The translations under genes were made by a program, and so were the position numbers. A DNA stretch of 64,000 bases from an uncultured Winogradskyella sp. (GTDB lineage Bacteria > Bacteroidota > Bacteroidia > Flavobacteriales > Flavobacteriaceae): positions 682,001 to 746,000 of the forward strand of contig NZ_CANMIW010000001.1 of the NCBI RefSeq assembly GCF_947498005.1. The letters are read 5' to 3'. Positions 34,096-44,567 of the stretch are shown here, in pieces. Each line of letters opens with the position of its first letter. Position 1 is the stretch's first letter. The notes beneath the pieces were generated by a model. That model saw only the letters and a program-made list of their open reading frames with translations. It searched no databases and had not been told where the DNA came from.

Positions 34096-36840
34096 ATGGC
34101 TCAAATGACAAGATTAAATAAAGTATTAAGGGAATTAAACATCTCTATAGATCGTGCTGTGGATTTTTTAGAATCCAAAGGTATCGAGATAGAGAAAAGT
34201 CCTAATACTAAAATTTCGCAAGATGTTTATGATACGCTTTCTGATGAATTTCAGACGGATGCATCTAAACGTGAAAAAGCTCAAGAGGTTAGTGAAGCAA
34301 AACTTAAGGAAAAAGAAGAGCTTCGTGAACAAAGAGAACGCGAAATTGAAGAAAAGCAAAAGCAAAAAGCCGAAAGAGAATCAATCGTTAAGGCAAAAGC
34401 TGAATTAAGTGGGCCAAAACAAGTTGGTAAGATAGACTTAGATAAAAAGGCTAAAGTAGAGAAAAAGGAAACACCTAAAAAACCTGAGGTAAAGGAAGAG
34501 CCTAAAGTGGCAGCGCCTAAGGTTGAAGAAAAGCCAGCAAAGGAAGAGGTTAAGAAGGTAGAAAAGGTTGAAGAAGTAGCTAAAGTAGAAAAGGTTGTTA
34601 AGACAGATAAAGTTGAAAAAACCGAAACTAAAGCACCAGCTAAAAAGCAACCAGAAGCAACAACGCCATCTGAGCCTGTAGAAGAAACACTTAAAACACA
34701 ATACAAAAAATTATCAGGACCAAATATTACTGGTAAGAAAATTGATTTATCGCAATTCAATAAGCCTAAAAAGAAGAAAGAAGAAAAATCAACAGGTGGT
34801 GATGCTAATAAACGTAAAAGACGTAGAATTAGTAAAGGAGGCAATGACTCTGGAGGAAAACCTAAGTTTGATAATAGAAGAGGAGGAAAAGGACGTGGAG
34901 GTAATACGAGACCAAAAGTTGTTAAGGAAGAGCCTACTGAAGAAGATGTGAAAAAACAAATTAGAGAAACTCTTGAGAAATTACAGGGTAAATCTAATAA
35001 AGGTAAAGGTGCTAAATACAGAAGAGATAAAAGAGATCAACACAGAGAACAATCTGAAATCGATCAAGAAATTGCTGCAGCAGAAAGTAAAACTATTAAA
35101 GTAACTGAATTTGTTACTGTTAGTGAAATTGCTACTATGATGGAAGTTGGTGTAACACAAGTTATTTCAGCATGTATGTCTCTAGGTATGATGGTAACCA
35201 TGAACCAAAGACTAGATGCAGAAACTTTAACTATAGTTGCTGAAGAATTCGGTTACGATGTAGAGTTTATCACAGCTGGTATTGAAGAATCAATAGAAGA
35301 AGTAGAGGATAAACCAGAAGATTTAGAACCAAGAGCACCGATCGTTACTGTAATGGGACACGTTGATCATGGTAAAACATCATTATTAGATTATATACGT
35401 GAAGAAAATGTAATTGCTGGTGAATCTGGTGGAATTACTCAGCACATCGGAGCGTATGGTGTAGAATTGTCAGATGGTCAAAAAATAGCCTTCTTAGATA
35501 CACCAGGTCACGAAGCCTTTACAGCGATGCGTGCTCGTGGTGCTCAGGTAACAGATATTGCAATTATTGTAGTAGCTGCTGATGACGCTATAATGCCACA
35601 AACTAAAGAAGCAATTTCTCATGCACAAGCAGCAGGAGTACCTATTGTTTTTGCAATAAATAAAATTGATAAGCCAGATGCTAACCCTGAGAAGGTAAAA
35701 GAGCAGTTGGCACAAATGAATCTTTTAGTAGAAGATTGGGGTGGAAAAATTCAATCACATGATATTTCTGCTAAAATGGGAACAGGTGTTAAGGAATTAC
35801 TTGAAAAAGTATTACTGGAAGCTGAATTATTAGAATTAAAAGCTAATCCTAGCAAAGCGGCAAGCGGAACAGTTGTGGAAGCTTATTTAGATAAAGGTAG
35901 AGGATATGTGTCAACGATCTTAGTACAAGCAGGTACTTTAAGAGTTGGAGATTACGTATTGGCAGGAAAAAATAGTGGTAAGGTAAAAGCCATGCAAGAT
36001 GAGAGAGGGCACGATGTTGCTCAAGCTGGTCCTGCAACACCAGTATCTATCTTAGGTTTAGACGGAGCACCTCAGGCAGGTGATAAATTCAATGTATTTG
36101 AAGACGAGCGAGAAGCTAAACAAATTGCGACTAAACGTACACAATTACAACGTGAGCAATCTGTAAGAACACAACGTCATATTACATTAGATGAAATTGG
36201 AAGACGTATTGCACTTGGAGACTTCCAAGAGCTTAATATTATTCTTAAAGGTGATGTAGATGGTTCTGTAGAAGCATTAACAGATTCTTTCCAGAAGTTA
36301 TCTACTGAAGAAATTCAAGTTAATATTATACATAAAGGTGTTGGTGCCATCACAGAAAGTGATGTGTTATTAGCAACAGCATCAGATGCTATTATTGTAG
36401 GATTTAATGTTCGTCCTGTAGGTAATGCAAGAATGATTGCAGATAAGGAAGAAATTGATATCAGAACGTACTCAATTATTTATGCAGCTATTAACGATCT
36501 TAAAGATGCCATGGAAGGTATGTTATCTCCAGAGGTTAAAGAAGAAGTTACTGGTACAGCTGAAATTAGAGAAATATTCAAAGTATCTAAAGTTGGTAAT
36601 ATTGCAGGTTGTATGGTTATGAATGGTAAGATCTTTAGAAATTCTGGTATTAGAATTATTAGAGATGGTGTTGTAGTGCATACAGGTTCTCTTGAGGCTT
36701 TAAAACGATTTAAGGATGATGTAAGAGAGGTTGCAAAAGGATACGATTGTGGTATGCAGATTAAAGGATATAATGATATAGCAATTAACGATGTTATAGA
36801 AGCATTCCAAGAAGTAGAAGTCAAGAAAAAGTTGAAATAA
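34096..36840 (+). CDS. infB: Translation initiation factor IF-2
   Basis: GTPase that places initiator tRNA on the 30S subunit. A long, highly charged Lys/Glu/Pro-rich N-terminal region (about 75-330) precedes the second IF2_N motif (about 340-400) and the G domain: [11 protein letters not shown] (G1), [12 protein letters not shown] (G2), DTPGHEAF (G3), NKIDKPDA (G4), SAKMGTG (G5). Beta-barrel domains II to IV follow, with [14 protein letters not shown] in domain III. At 914 aa it is typical for Bacteroidetes. The low-complexity part produces long spurious frames on the other strand. Confidence 0.97.
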   Translation: MAQMTRLNKVLRELNISIDRAVDFLESKGIEIEKSPNTKISQDVYDTLSDEFQTDASKREKAQEVSEAKLKEKEELREQREREIEEKQKQKAERESIVKAKAELSGPKQVGKIDLDKKAKVEKKETPKKPEVKEEPKVAAPKVEEKPAKEEVKKVEKVEEVAKVEKVVKTDKVEKTETKAPAKKQPEATTPSEPVEETLKTQYKKLSGPNITGKKIDLSQFNKPKKKKEEKSTGGDANKRKRRRISKGGNDSGGKPKFDNRRGGKGRGGNTRPKVVKEEPTEEDVKKQIRETLEKLQGKSNKGKGAKYRRDKRDQHREQSEIDQEIAAAESKTIKVTEFVTVSEIATMMEVGVTQVISACMSLGMMVTMNQRLDAETLTIVAEEFGYDVEFITAGIEESIEEVEDKPEDLEPRAPIVTVMGHVDHGKTSLLDYIREENVIAGESGGITQHIGAYGVELSDGQKIAFLDTPGHEAFTAMRARGAQVTDIAIIVVAADDAIMPQTKEAISHAQAAGVPIVFAINKIDKPDANPEKVKEQLAQMNLLVEDWGGKIQSHDISAKMGTGVKELLEKVLLEAELLELKANPSKAASGTVVEAYLDKGRGYVSTILVQAGTLRVGDYVLAGKNSGKVKAMQDERGHDVAQAGPATPVSILGLDGAPQAGDKFNVFEDEREAKQIATKRTQLQREQSVRTQRHITLDEIGRRIALGDFQELNIILKGDVDGSVEALTDSFQKLSTEEIQVNIIHKGVGAITESDVLLATASDAIIVGFNVRPVGNARMIADKEEIDIRTYSIIYAAINDLKDAMEGMLSPEVKEEVTGTAEIREIFKVSKVGNIAGCMVMNGKIFRNSGIRIIRDGVVVHTGSLEALKRFKDDVREVAKGYDCGMQIKGYNDIAINDVIEAFQEVEVKKKLK

Positions 36841-36857
36841 AAGCAACGTATTGATAT

Positions 36858-36892
36858 AAAAAAAACCGACAAGAAATTGTCGGTTTTTTTAT
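36858..36892. terminator. Bidirectional intrinsic terminator
   Basis: AAACCGACAA/TTGTCGGTTT with loop GAAA and A/T runs on both sides, between the convergent infB and SPOR genes. Confidence 0.88.
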
Positions 36893-36908
36893 ATGCTCAA
36901 ATGAATAC

Positions 36909-37286
36909 TTAATCTAATCGAGGCTGAATAACATTAGCATTCATGTATTTCTTTCTTATTTTGGCCCAAGCACGATCAGCTTCTAATCGGGTTGCGAAAT
37001 TACCAACCCAAACTTTATAATTAGGCGTATTCCAAACAATTTCTACTTTCCACTCACCAAAAGAATTAAGAAAGTTAGATTTTTCGCGTTTTGCCTTATC
37101 AGGATCTGTGCTGTTATACACTTGAATAGTATAAGTTTTAGACGTTTTAATATCTTTTTTGTACTCTAATAATTTGTCTATGTCGCTGTCTTGGCTTACC
37201 TTAACTTCGCCTTCTTGAGCGTTTAATGATAATCCTAACGATAGACTTAAAATTATAAGAAAAATGGTTTTATTGTTAATTTTCAT
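36909..37286 (-). CDS. SPOR domain protein
   Basis: Signal peptide to about residue 24 (SLNAQEG), then a single SPOR domain (about 50-125: YTIQVYNSTDPDKAKREKSN, YKVWVGNFATRLEADRAWAK), the fold that binds denuded septal peptidoglycan glycan chains. Length 125 aa means the domain stands alone. Periplasmic; probable role in division or wall remodelling. Confidence 0.88.
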   Translation of the reverse strand: MKINNKTIFLIILSLSLGLSLNAQEGEVKVSQDSDIDKLLEYKKDIKTSKTYTIQVYNSTDPDKAKREKSNFLNSFGEWKVEIVWNTPNYKVWVGNFATRLEADRAWAKIRKKYMNANVIQPRLD

Positions 37287-37493
37287 GGATTAGTATTTAT
37301 TGCAAATGTAAAGTATTCACAGAAATTATTCTGAAATATTATAGACATTCTAATTGTAATTAATTGCGCTTCAAGTTGTCGATATATAAATAACGAAAAT
37401 TCATACATGAAAATTTTACATTTACATTATTTAGAATTGGTATAAATTATATATTAACAGTTCTCTAAGATTTTCAAAATCGACTTTAAATGT

Positions 37494-37501
37494 TACTTTT
37501 G
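37494..37501 (+). promoter_or_regulatory. Bacteroidetes -7 box (TACTTTTG) of the respiratory operon
   Basis: TACTTTTG matches TAnnTTTG, 37 bp before the first actA ATG. No clear -33 element. Confidence 0.5.
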
Positions 37502-37537
37502 CCTGAGTTTTTATAAAGATCTTTTTTTACATTTTTA

Positions 37538-38866
37538 ATGAAAAAATCGTACCAAAGTTTAGAAGATAATCCAACTAATAATATGAAACAGGTGATTTAC
37601 TGTGGTTTAACCTCAAAGATATATAGTCTTTGTATTGTACTTTTACTTACGTTTTCAACTACACTTATAGCTCAAGAAGGTGATCCAGTTAATGGTAAAT
37701 CGCTATTCAATTCAAATTGTGCTGCATGTCATAAATTAGATAAGCCGATGACTGGTCCTGCTTTACGTAATGTTGAGGCAAGGTTAGCTGATGAGGAAGG
37801 TTTAGATAGAGAATGGCTTTCTGCATGGATTAGAAATAGCTCATCGCTTATCAAAGCTGGGGATGCATATGCTAATAAAATTTACAATGAGTATAATGGA
37901 GTTGCTATGACGGCATTTCCGCAATTAAGTGATCAAGATATTTCTGATATTTTAGCTTATACTGCTGCTCCAGCTCCTGCTCCTGTTGTGGTAGATGGTC
38001 CAAAAGGAGAACCTGTGGATCAAGGAGGGGTTTCAAATAATCTTATTCTAGGTGCTTTGGCATTGTTGTTTGCATTATTGGCAATGGCTCTTGTGTTAGT
38101 GAGACGTACTTTAAATCGTTTCGCAGATGCTAAAGGTATCGATGTTGTAACGGAAAATAAAAGACTACCAATATGGAAGGCTTTCGCTCAAAATCAATTC
38201 TTGGTATTAGTGACTTCAATCTTCTTTTTGTTAGCTAGTGGATACTTTGTTTACGGTTATTTAATGCAAGTGGGTGTAGATCAAGGTTACGAGCCTGTGC
38301 AACCAATTCATTATTCACATAGAATACATGCTGGTGATAATGGTATAGATTGTAAATACTGTCACTCTTCTGCAAGAGTTAGTAAAACTTCAGGTATTCC
38401 TTCTTTAAATGTATGTATGAACTGTCATAAATCAATTTCAGAAGTAGCACCAGAAACTTTAGCTGAAGGTGAAGAGTTTGGAGTTAATTATGATGCTGAA
38501 ATTCAGAAATTATATGATGCAGTAGGATGGGATGGTACAGCTTATACTGGAGAAGCACAACCTGTGAAATGGATTCGTATCCACAACTTACCAGACTTTG
38601 CTTATTTTAATCACTCACAACACGTTACTGTTGGTGGTATAGAATGTCAGACATGTCATGGTCCAGTTGAGGAAATGGAGATTATGTATCAGCATGCGCC
38701 ATTGACTATGGGATGGTGTATTAACTGTCACAGAGAAACTAATGTAAAAGTTAAGGATAACGAGTACTACACTAAAATTCATGAGGAACTATCTAAAAAG
38801 TATGGTGTTGAGCAGTTAACTGCAGCACAAATGGGTGGTTTAGAATGTGGTAAGTGTCATTATTAA
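37538..38866 (+). CDS. actA: Alternative complex III subunit ActA, six-haem cytochrome c
   Basis: Electron-output subunit of the quinol:cytochrome c oxidoreductase that replaces bc1. Six CXXCH haem sites: CAACH (61), CKYCH (272), CMNCH (293), CQTCH (370), CINCH (394), CGKCH (437). The first is in a separate mono-haem cytochrome domain (45-145); the other five form the usual ActA pentahaem part after a membrane helix at 167-188 and a second at 221-241. An inner ATG at 37583 gives a more standard signal peptide (MKQVIYCGLTSKIYSLCIVL) and could be the true start. First gene of actABCDEF-coxBA. Confidence 0.92.
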   Translation: MKKSYQSLEDNPTNNMKQVIYCGLTSKIYSLCIVLLLTFSTTLIAQEGDPVNGKSLFNSNCAACHKLDKPMTGPALRNVEARLADEEGLDREWLSAWIRNSSSLIKAGDAYANKIYNEYNGVAMTAFPQLSDQDISDILAYTAAPAPAPVVVDGPKGEPVDQGGVSNNLILGALALLFALLAMALVLVRRTLNRFADAKGIDVVTENKRLPIWKAFAQNQFLVLVTSIFFLLASGYFVYGYLMQVGVDQGYEPVQPIHYSHRIHAGDNGIDCKYCHSSARVSKTSGIPSLNVCMNCHKSISEVAPETLAEGEEFGVNYDAEIQKLYDAVGWDGTAYTGEAQPVKWIRIHNLPDFAYFNHSQHVTVGGIECQTCHGPVEEMEIMYQHAPLTMGWCINCHRETNVKVKDNEYYTKIHEELSKKYGVEQLTAAQMGGLECGKCHY

Positions 38867-38960
38867 TTAAATAGAATAAATTTAAAGAAATACGACAAGC
38901 TTCATTTAAAAGCTTTTATTTAGAGTAGGTCGTAAGTCAAAAAAATCATAAATAAACACT

Positions 38961-41900
38961 ATGTCATCAAACAAGAAATACTGGAAAAGTGTTGAAGAGC
39001 TAAACGAAAATAGCTCTATTGTTGAGGCGCTACAACAAAATGAATTTGTGGAAGAAATTCCAACAGATGAGTTTTTAGGAGATAAAGAATCTTTAGAGTC
39101 TTCGTCAACTTCGCGTCGTGATTTCTTAAAATACGTTGGTTTTAGTACTGCTGCCGCTTCGTTAGCTGCTTGTGAAGGACCTGTGATTAAATCGATACCT
39201 TATATTGTTCAGCCAACGGAAATTATTCCAGGTGTTGCAAATTATTATGCTACTACAATAGCTAATGGTTTTGATTTTGCTAGTGTTTTAGTAAAGACTA
39301 GAGAAGGACGTCCTATTAAAATTGAAAACAATACTGATGCGGCTACCAATGGTATAGCTAATGCGAGAGTGAATGCTTCAGTTTTAGGATTGTATGATAA
39401 CCTTAGAGTTAAAGCACCAATGAAAGATGGTTCTAAAATAACTTGGGGTACTTTTTTATCTGAAACAACAACAACTTTAAAAGGATTAAATGGTAAAGCC
39501 ATTGTGTTATTGACACAATCAATGCCTAGTCCTTCTACTAATAAATTAATAGCAGAATTTAAAGCTAAGTATGGTAATGTAAAACATGTTGCTTATGATG
39601 CAATTTCTGAATCTGCTACATTAGATGCTTATCAGGCGAAGTATGGTAAAAGAGGGATGGCTAACTACGATTTCTCTAAAGCAAAGACTATAGTTTCTAT
39701 TGGTGCAGATTTCTTAGGAGATTGGCAAGGTGGAGGTTTTGAATCTGGATATGCTACAAAGCGTATTCCTGATCATGGCAAAATGTCTAGACATATTCAG
39801 TTTGAATCTAATATGTCATTAACTGGTGCTAATGCTGATAAGCGTGTACCATTAACGCCAAGCGAACAAAAATTAGCTTTAGCTAAATTATATAGTGAAG
39901 TAACAGGTAATTCTGCAGGAGGTGTAAAACTTTCTGATGGATTAAATGCAGCGGTAAAAGCAGCAGCTAAAGAAATTAGTTTAGCTGGACGAAATGCTGT
40001 TGTAGTTACAGGCATTCAAGATGTTAATGCGCAGACTGCAGTATTAGAAATTAATGCACACCTTAGAAGTGTTGCTTTTGATCCTAATACAACTATTAAT
40101 ACAAGACAAGGTAGCGACAAAGCTGTATCTCAATTAGTGGCCGATATGAAGGCTGGTAAAGTGGGAGCACTTATTATGGCAGGTGTAAATCCGGTGTATA
40201 CATTACCTAATGCTTCAGATTTTAAAGAAGGATTAGCTAAAACAGAATTGTCAGTTGCTTTTTCAATGAAGCAAGATGAAACTTCATCAGTTTGTCAATA
40301 TATTGCTGCTGCACCTCACAACTTAGAGTCTTGGGGAGATTACGAATTGAAGTCAGGTCATTATTCTATGATGCAACCTACTATTCGTCCGTTGTTTGAT
40401 ACTAAACAATTTCAAGAAATACTTATGAGTTGGGTAGGAACTACAGGTTCTTACAGAGATTATTTAAAATCAGTATGGACAAAAGACATTTTAAATGGCG
40501 CTTCGTTCAATAAAGCCGTTCAAGATGGTGTATTTGTAACACGTTCTGCTGGAAGTAGTAAAGGTGTTGGTGGATCTTCTACAACTATTGAAACGTCTTC
40601 GACTGAATTAAAAGATAAAAAAGATAGAACATTTTTAGGTGGCGTAATACATGACGTAGCTGTAGGTGTTGGTATTAAAGATGAAGATAAAGACGAATAT
40701 GTAACAACTACGTCGTCTACAACAGTAAATAATGCAGGAACTAATAATGCTGACGTAACTTCAGTATTGACTGGAGGAGCTGCGGCAAGAGCTTTAGCTA
40801 AAACTAAAGTTTCTGATGGTATGGAGTTAACACTTTATACAAAAACGGGAATGGGAGATGGTCAGCAGGCTAATAACCCTTGGTTACAAGAATTTCCTGA
40901 TCCTATAACAAGAACAACTTGGGATAATTACTTAACAGTGTCTCAAGCTGATGCCGATAAACTAGAATTAAAAAACTGGAATGTTGCTAATGGTGGATTA
41001 AATGGTAGTTATGCTAAAGTTTCGGTTAACGGAGCAGAAGCTGTTACAGTACCAGTTATCATTCAGCCAGGTCAAGCAAAAGGTTCAGTTGGATTATCTT
41101 TTGGTTTCGGAAGAACGTCTAAGGCATTAAAAGAAGAAATGAAAACCGGTGTTAATGCTTACCCATTATACCAAAATTTTAATACAATACAATCTGTTAC
41201 TATTGAAAAAGCTGCTGGAGAACATGAGTTTGCTTGTGTTCAGTTGCATAATACTCTAATGGGTCGTGGTGACATCATTAAAGAAACTACTTTAGAAGTA
41301 TTCAATACTAAGGATAAGAAACATTGGAATGCAATTCCTCAAGTATCACTTAATCATGTTGAGACACCAGTAACATCACCAGATGTTGATTTATGGGATG
41401 AGTTTGACCGTTCGGTTGGTCATCACTTCAATTTATCAATTGATTTGAATGCTTGTACTGGATGTGGATCTTGTGTTATAGCATGTCACGCTGAAAATAA
41501 CGTTCCAGTTGTTGGTAAATCTGAAATGAGAAGAAGTAGAGATATGCATTGGTTGCGTATTGATAGATATTACTCTCATCAAGATTCATTTGAAGCTGAT
41601 GATGCAAAGAAAGATGGTTTTGAAGGTTTATTTGGAGATAATGGATCTTTAGGAGGTTTCGGTGAAATGGAAAATCCTGCAGATAATCCACAAGTAGCTT
41701 TTCAACCTGTAATGTGTCAACATTGTAATCACGCACCTTGTGAAACAGTTTGTCCTGTTGCAGCAACTGCACACGGTCGTCAAGGTCAAAATCATATGGC
41801 TTATAACCGTTGTGTAGGTACAAGGTATTGTGCAAACAACTGTCCTTATAAAGTACGTCGATTCAACTGGTTCTTATATAACAAGAATGATGAGTTTGAT

Positions 41901-42239
41901 TATTACATGAATGACGATTTAGGTCGAATGGTATTAAACCCAGATGTAACTGTTCGTTCTCGTGGTGTCATGGAAAAATGTTCTATGTGTATCCAGAAAA
42001 CTCAAAAAACAATCCTTGATGCTAAACGTGATGGACGCTTAGTTAAAGATGGAGAGTTTGAAACTGCATGTTCTGCAGCATGTGGAAATGGCGCAATGAT
42101 ATTTGGAGATGTCAATGATAAAGACAGTAAAATAGCAGCATTAAAAGAAGATGATCGTATGTATCACTTGTTAGAAAGCGTTGGAACAAAGCCTAACGTT
42201 ATCTATCAAACAAAGGTGAGAAACACATCAAAAGCATAA
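38961..42239 (+). CDS. actB: Alternative complex III subunit ActB (molybdopterin-oxidoreductase-like, Fe-S)
   Basis: A 1092-aa periplasm-facing subunit. It opens with the cytosolic extension KYWKSVEELNENSSIVEALQ and an internal twin-arginine-like signal, SRRDFLKYVGFSTAAASLAA, the TAT-variant leader of this family. Residues 60-780 resemble the molybdopterin oxidoreductase fold; in ACIII structures no molybdenum cofactor is bound. The last 300 residues carry ferredoxin-type clusters: CTGCGSCVIACH, CQHCNHAPCETVC, CVGTRYCANNC and CSMC with ACSAAC. A loop of about 60 residues rich in Ser/Thr (about 525-600) interrupts the chain. Confidence 0.95.
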   Translation: MSSNKKYWKSVEELNENSSIVEALQQNEFVEEIPTDEFLGDKESLESSSTSRRDFLKYVGFSTAAASLAACEGPVIKSIPYIVQPTEIIPGVANYYATTIANGFDFASVLVKTREGRPIKIENNTDAATNGIANARVNASVLGLYDNLRVKAPMKDGSKITWGTFLSETTTTLKGLNGKAIVLLTQSMPSPSTNKLIAEFKAKYGNVKHVAYDAISESATLDAYQAKYGKRGMANYDFSKAKTIVSIGADFLGDWQGGGFESGYATKRIPDHGKMSRHIQFESNMSLTGANADKRVPLTPSEQKLALAKLYSEVTGNSAGGVKLSDGLNAAVKAAAKEISLAGRNAVVVTGIQDVNAQTAVLEINAHLRSVAFDPNTTINTRQGSDKAVSQLVADMKAGKVGALIMAGVNPVYTLPNASDFKEGLAKTELSVAFSMKQDETSSVCQYIAAAPHNLESWGDYELKSGHYSMMQPTIRPLFDTKQFQEILMSWVGTTGSYRDYLKSVWTKDILNGASFNKAVQDGVFVTRSAGSSKGVGGSSTTIETSSTELKDKKDRTFLGGVIHDVAVGVGIKDEDKDEYVTTTSSTTVNNAGTNNADVTSVLTGGAAARALAKTKVSDGMELTLYTKTGMGDGQQANNPWLQEFPDPITRTTWDNYLTVSQADADKLELKNWNVANGGLNGSYAKVSVNGAEAVTVPVIIQPGQAKGSVGLSFGFGRTSKALKEEMKTGVNAYPLYQNFNTIQSVTIEKAAGEHEFACVQLHNTLMGRGDIIKETTLEVFNTKDKKHWNAIPQVSLNHVETPVTSPDVDLWDEFDRSVGHHFNLSIDLNACTGCGSCVIACHAENNVPVVGKSEMRRSRDMHWLRIDRYYSHQDSFEADDAKKDGFEGLFGDNGSLGGFGEMENPADNPQVAFQPVMCQHCNHAPCETVCPVAATAHGRQGQNHMAYNRCVGTRYCANNCPYKVRRFNWFLYNKNDEFDYYMNDDLGRMVLNPDVTVRSRGVMEKCSMCIQKTQKTILDAKRDGRLVKDGEFETACSAACGNGAMIFGDVNDKDSKIAALKEDDRMYHLLESVGTKPNVIYQTKVRNTSKA

Positions 42240-42266
42240 ATAATTTAAAGTAACAAGTATATAATT

Positions 42267-44018
42267 ATGGCGTCTCATTACGAAGCACCTATTAGAAGAC
42301 CTTTAGTAACTGGAGAAAAATCGTATCACGATGTTACAGTTGATGTAGCAAGACCAGTGGAAGGCAAAGCCAACAGAGCATGGTGGATTGTTTTCAGTAT
42401 TGCTTTGGTAGCATTCCTTTGGGGAATAGGTTGTATTATTTATACAGTATCTACTGGTATTGGAGTTTGGGGTCTTAACAAGACTGTAAACTGGGCTTGG
42501 GATATTACTAACTTCGTTTGGTGGGTTGGTATTGGTCACGCAGGAACACTGATTTCCGCGGTACTTTTATTATTCCGTCAAAAATGGAGAATGGCAATTA
42601 ACCGTTCTGCAGAAGCAATGACAATTTTCTCTGTAGTTCAAGCAGGTTTATTCCCAATTATCCACATGGGTCGACCATGGTTAGCGTATTGGGTACTGCC
42701 AATTCCAAATCAATTCGGTTCGTTATGGGTAAACTTTAATTCACCATTACTTTGGGATGTATTTGCAATTTCAACGTATTTATCTGTTTCATTAGTATTC
42801 TGGTGGACTGGTTTATTGCCAGATTTTGCAATGTTAAGAGATAGAGCAGTTAGACCTTTCCAAAAGAAAATTTATGCTTTAGTAAGTTTCGGTTGGTCAG
42901 GTAGAGCTAAAGATTGGCAACGTTTTGAAGAAGTATCTTTAGTACTTGCTGGTTTAGCAACACCATTAGTACTTTCAGTACACACTATTGTATCTTTTGA
43001 TTTCGCGACTTCAGTTATTCCTGGTTGGCATACAACGATTTTTCCACCGTATTTTGTGGCAGGAGCTATATTCTCAGGATTTGCAATGGTAAACACTTTA
43101 CTTATCATCATGAGAAAAGTGTGTAACCTAGAAGATTATATTACAGTTCAACACATCGAATTAATGAATATTGTAATTATGCTTACAGGTTCTATAGTAG
43201 GTGTGGCATATATTACTGAGTTATTTATTGCATGGTATTCTGGTGTAGAATATGAACAATATGCATTTTTAAATAGAGCAACAGGGCCTTACGCTTGGGC
43301 TTATTGGGCAATGATGTCTTGTAATGTATTCTCTCCTCAGTTTATGTGGTTTAAGAAATTAAGAACGAGTATTATGTTCTCTTTCTTTATTTCAATTGTA
43401 GTAAATATCGGAATGTGGTTTGAGCGTTTTGTAATTATTGTAACATCATTACATAGAGATTATTTACCATCATCTTGGTCTATGTTCTCTCCAACGTTTG
43501 TTGATATCGGAATATTTATAGGAACAATTGGTTTCTTCTTTGTATTGTTTTTATTGTACTCACGTACATTCCCCGTTATTGCGCAAGCAGAGGTTAAAAC
43601 AATATTGAAATCTTCTGGTGAACGATACAAAAATATTAGAGAGCGTGGCGATAGTTTAGTCGGTACAGGTTCAGATGCTAGAACATCGCATCCTGTAGCT
43701 TTTAAATCGACTGCTACAACAACTACAGAAAAGCCGGCAGAATTACCAAGTAGTAATGATGAAAAGCTCAATAGTTTATTTGAAGGTATCGGTAAATTTG
43801 ATGCGTCAACACAAACAGCTGACGATTTAAAAACTGTAAATGGAATTGGTCCTAAAATGGAAGAAGTTCTTAACAGTATAGGTATTTATACTTTCCTTCA
43901 GGTAAGTAAAATGACGAAAAAAGAATATGATTTGTTAGATTCAATTACAGGTTCTTTCCCAGGAAGAGCAGAACGTGATGATTGGTCTGGACAAGCTAAA
44001 AACTTATTAAACAACTAA
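42267..44018 (+). CDS. actC: Alternative complex III subunit ActC (NrfD-like) with C-terminal HhH domain
   Basis: Membrane anchor and quinol-binding subunit: about ten helices between residues 30 and 450 (for example VNWAWDITNFVWWVGIGHAG, PIIHMGRPWLAYWVLP). After a Ser/Thr-rich linker (about 475-510), residues 520-583 form a helix-hairpin-helix-like module (LKTVNGIGPKMEEVLNSIGI, DLLDSITGSFPGRAERDDW) not needed for NrfD function. Similar tails are seen on other Bacteroidetes ActC proteins from memory; their role is unclear. 27 bp after actB. Confidence 0.94.
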   Translation: MASHYEAPIRRPLVTGEKSYHDVTVDVARPVEGKANRAWWIVFSIALVAFLWGIGCIIYTVSTGIGVWGLNKTVNWAWDITNFVWWVGIGHAGTLISAVLLLFRQKWRMAINRSAEAMTIFSVVQAGLFPIIHMGRPWLAYWVLPIPNQFGSLWVNFNSPLLWDVFAISTYLSVSLVFWWTGLLPDFAMLRDRAVRPFQKKIYALVSFGWSGRAKDWQRFEEVSLVLAGLATPLVLSVHTIVSFDFATSVIPGWHTTIFPPYFVAGAIFSGFAMVNTLLIIMRKVCNLEDYITVQHIELMNIVIMLTGSIVGVAYITELFIAWYSGVEYEQYAFLNRATGPYAWAYWAMMSCNVFSPQFMWFKKLRTSIMFSFFISIVVNIGMWFERFVIIVTSLHRDYLPSSWSMFSPTFVDIGIFIGTIGFFFVLFLLYSRTFPVIAQAEVKTILKSSGERYKNIRERGDSLVGTGSDARTSHPVAFKSTATTTTEKPAELPSSNDEKLNSLFEGIGKFDASTQTADDLKTVNGIGPKMEEVLNSIGIYTFLQVSKMTKKEYDLLDSITGSFPGRAERDDWSGQAKNLLNN

Positions 44019-44026
44019 TATAGTCT

Positions 44027-44566
44027 ATGGAAGCTTCGAAAGTAATTCATGCTATTTATACAGATGATGATGTATTAATGTCAGCCGTTAAAAAGGTAAA
44101 GGCACAAAAGCATCACATTGAAGAAATATACACTCCTTTTCCGGTTCACGGACTAGATAAGGCAATGGGATTGGCACCTACACGTTTAGCAATTACAGCA
44201 TTTTTATATGGATGCGTTGGTATAACAGTGGCCATTACAATGATGAATTTTATAATGATTAAAGACTGGCCACAAGATATTGGTGGTAAACCAAGTTTTA
44301 GTTATTTAGAAAATATGCCTGCGTTCGTTCCAATTATGTTTGAGTTAACGGTATTTTTTGCGGCACACTTAATGGTAATTACGTTTTACTTAAGAAGTAG
44401 AATGTGGCCATTTAAAAAAGCTGAAAATCCAGATCCTAGAACTACAGATGACCATTTCTTAATGGAAATTGCAGTACATAATAATGAAGAATCATTAACT
44501 AACCTGTTAAGAGAAACAGGAGCAGTTGAGATAAATATTGTTGATAACGATGAAGATGCACATTAA
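44027..44566 (+). CDS. actD: Alternative complex III subunit ActD (DUF3341)
   Basis: Two membrane helices (about 58-84 and 105-130) between soluble ends, the standard DUF3341 build: an N-terminal alpha/beta part (VIHAIYTDDDVLMSAVKKVK, HIEEIYTPFPVHGLDKAMGL) and a C-terminal part with DDHFLMEIAV. 8 bp after actC; its stop is one base before the actE start. Confidence 0.94.
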   Translation: MEASKVIHAIYTDDDVLMSAVKKVKAQKHHIEEIYTPFPVHGLDKAMGLAPTRLAITAFLYGCVGITVAITMMNFIMIKDWPQDIGGKPSFSYLENMPAFVPIMFELTVFFAAHLMVITFYLRSRMWPFKKAENPDPRTTDDHFLMEIAVHNNEESLTNLLRETGAVEINIVDNDEDAH

Positions 44567-44567
44567 T

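Noticed and set aside
34281..34844. Long open frame on the strand opposite infB
   Set aside because: It mirrors the Lys/Glu-rich low-complexity part of IF-2 and gives a Ser/Phe/Leu-rich product with no domain; a shadow of infB.
41476..41835. Minus-strand frame inside actB
   Set aside because: Antisense of the ferredoxin-like region of ActB; His/Leu-rich without domain.
44538..44567. Upstream ATG for actE
   Set aside because: It overlaps actD and puts ten residues in front of a textbook lipoprotein signal; the ATG at 44568 is better.
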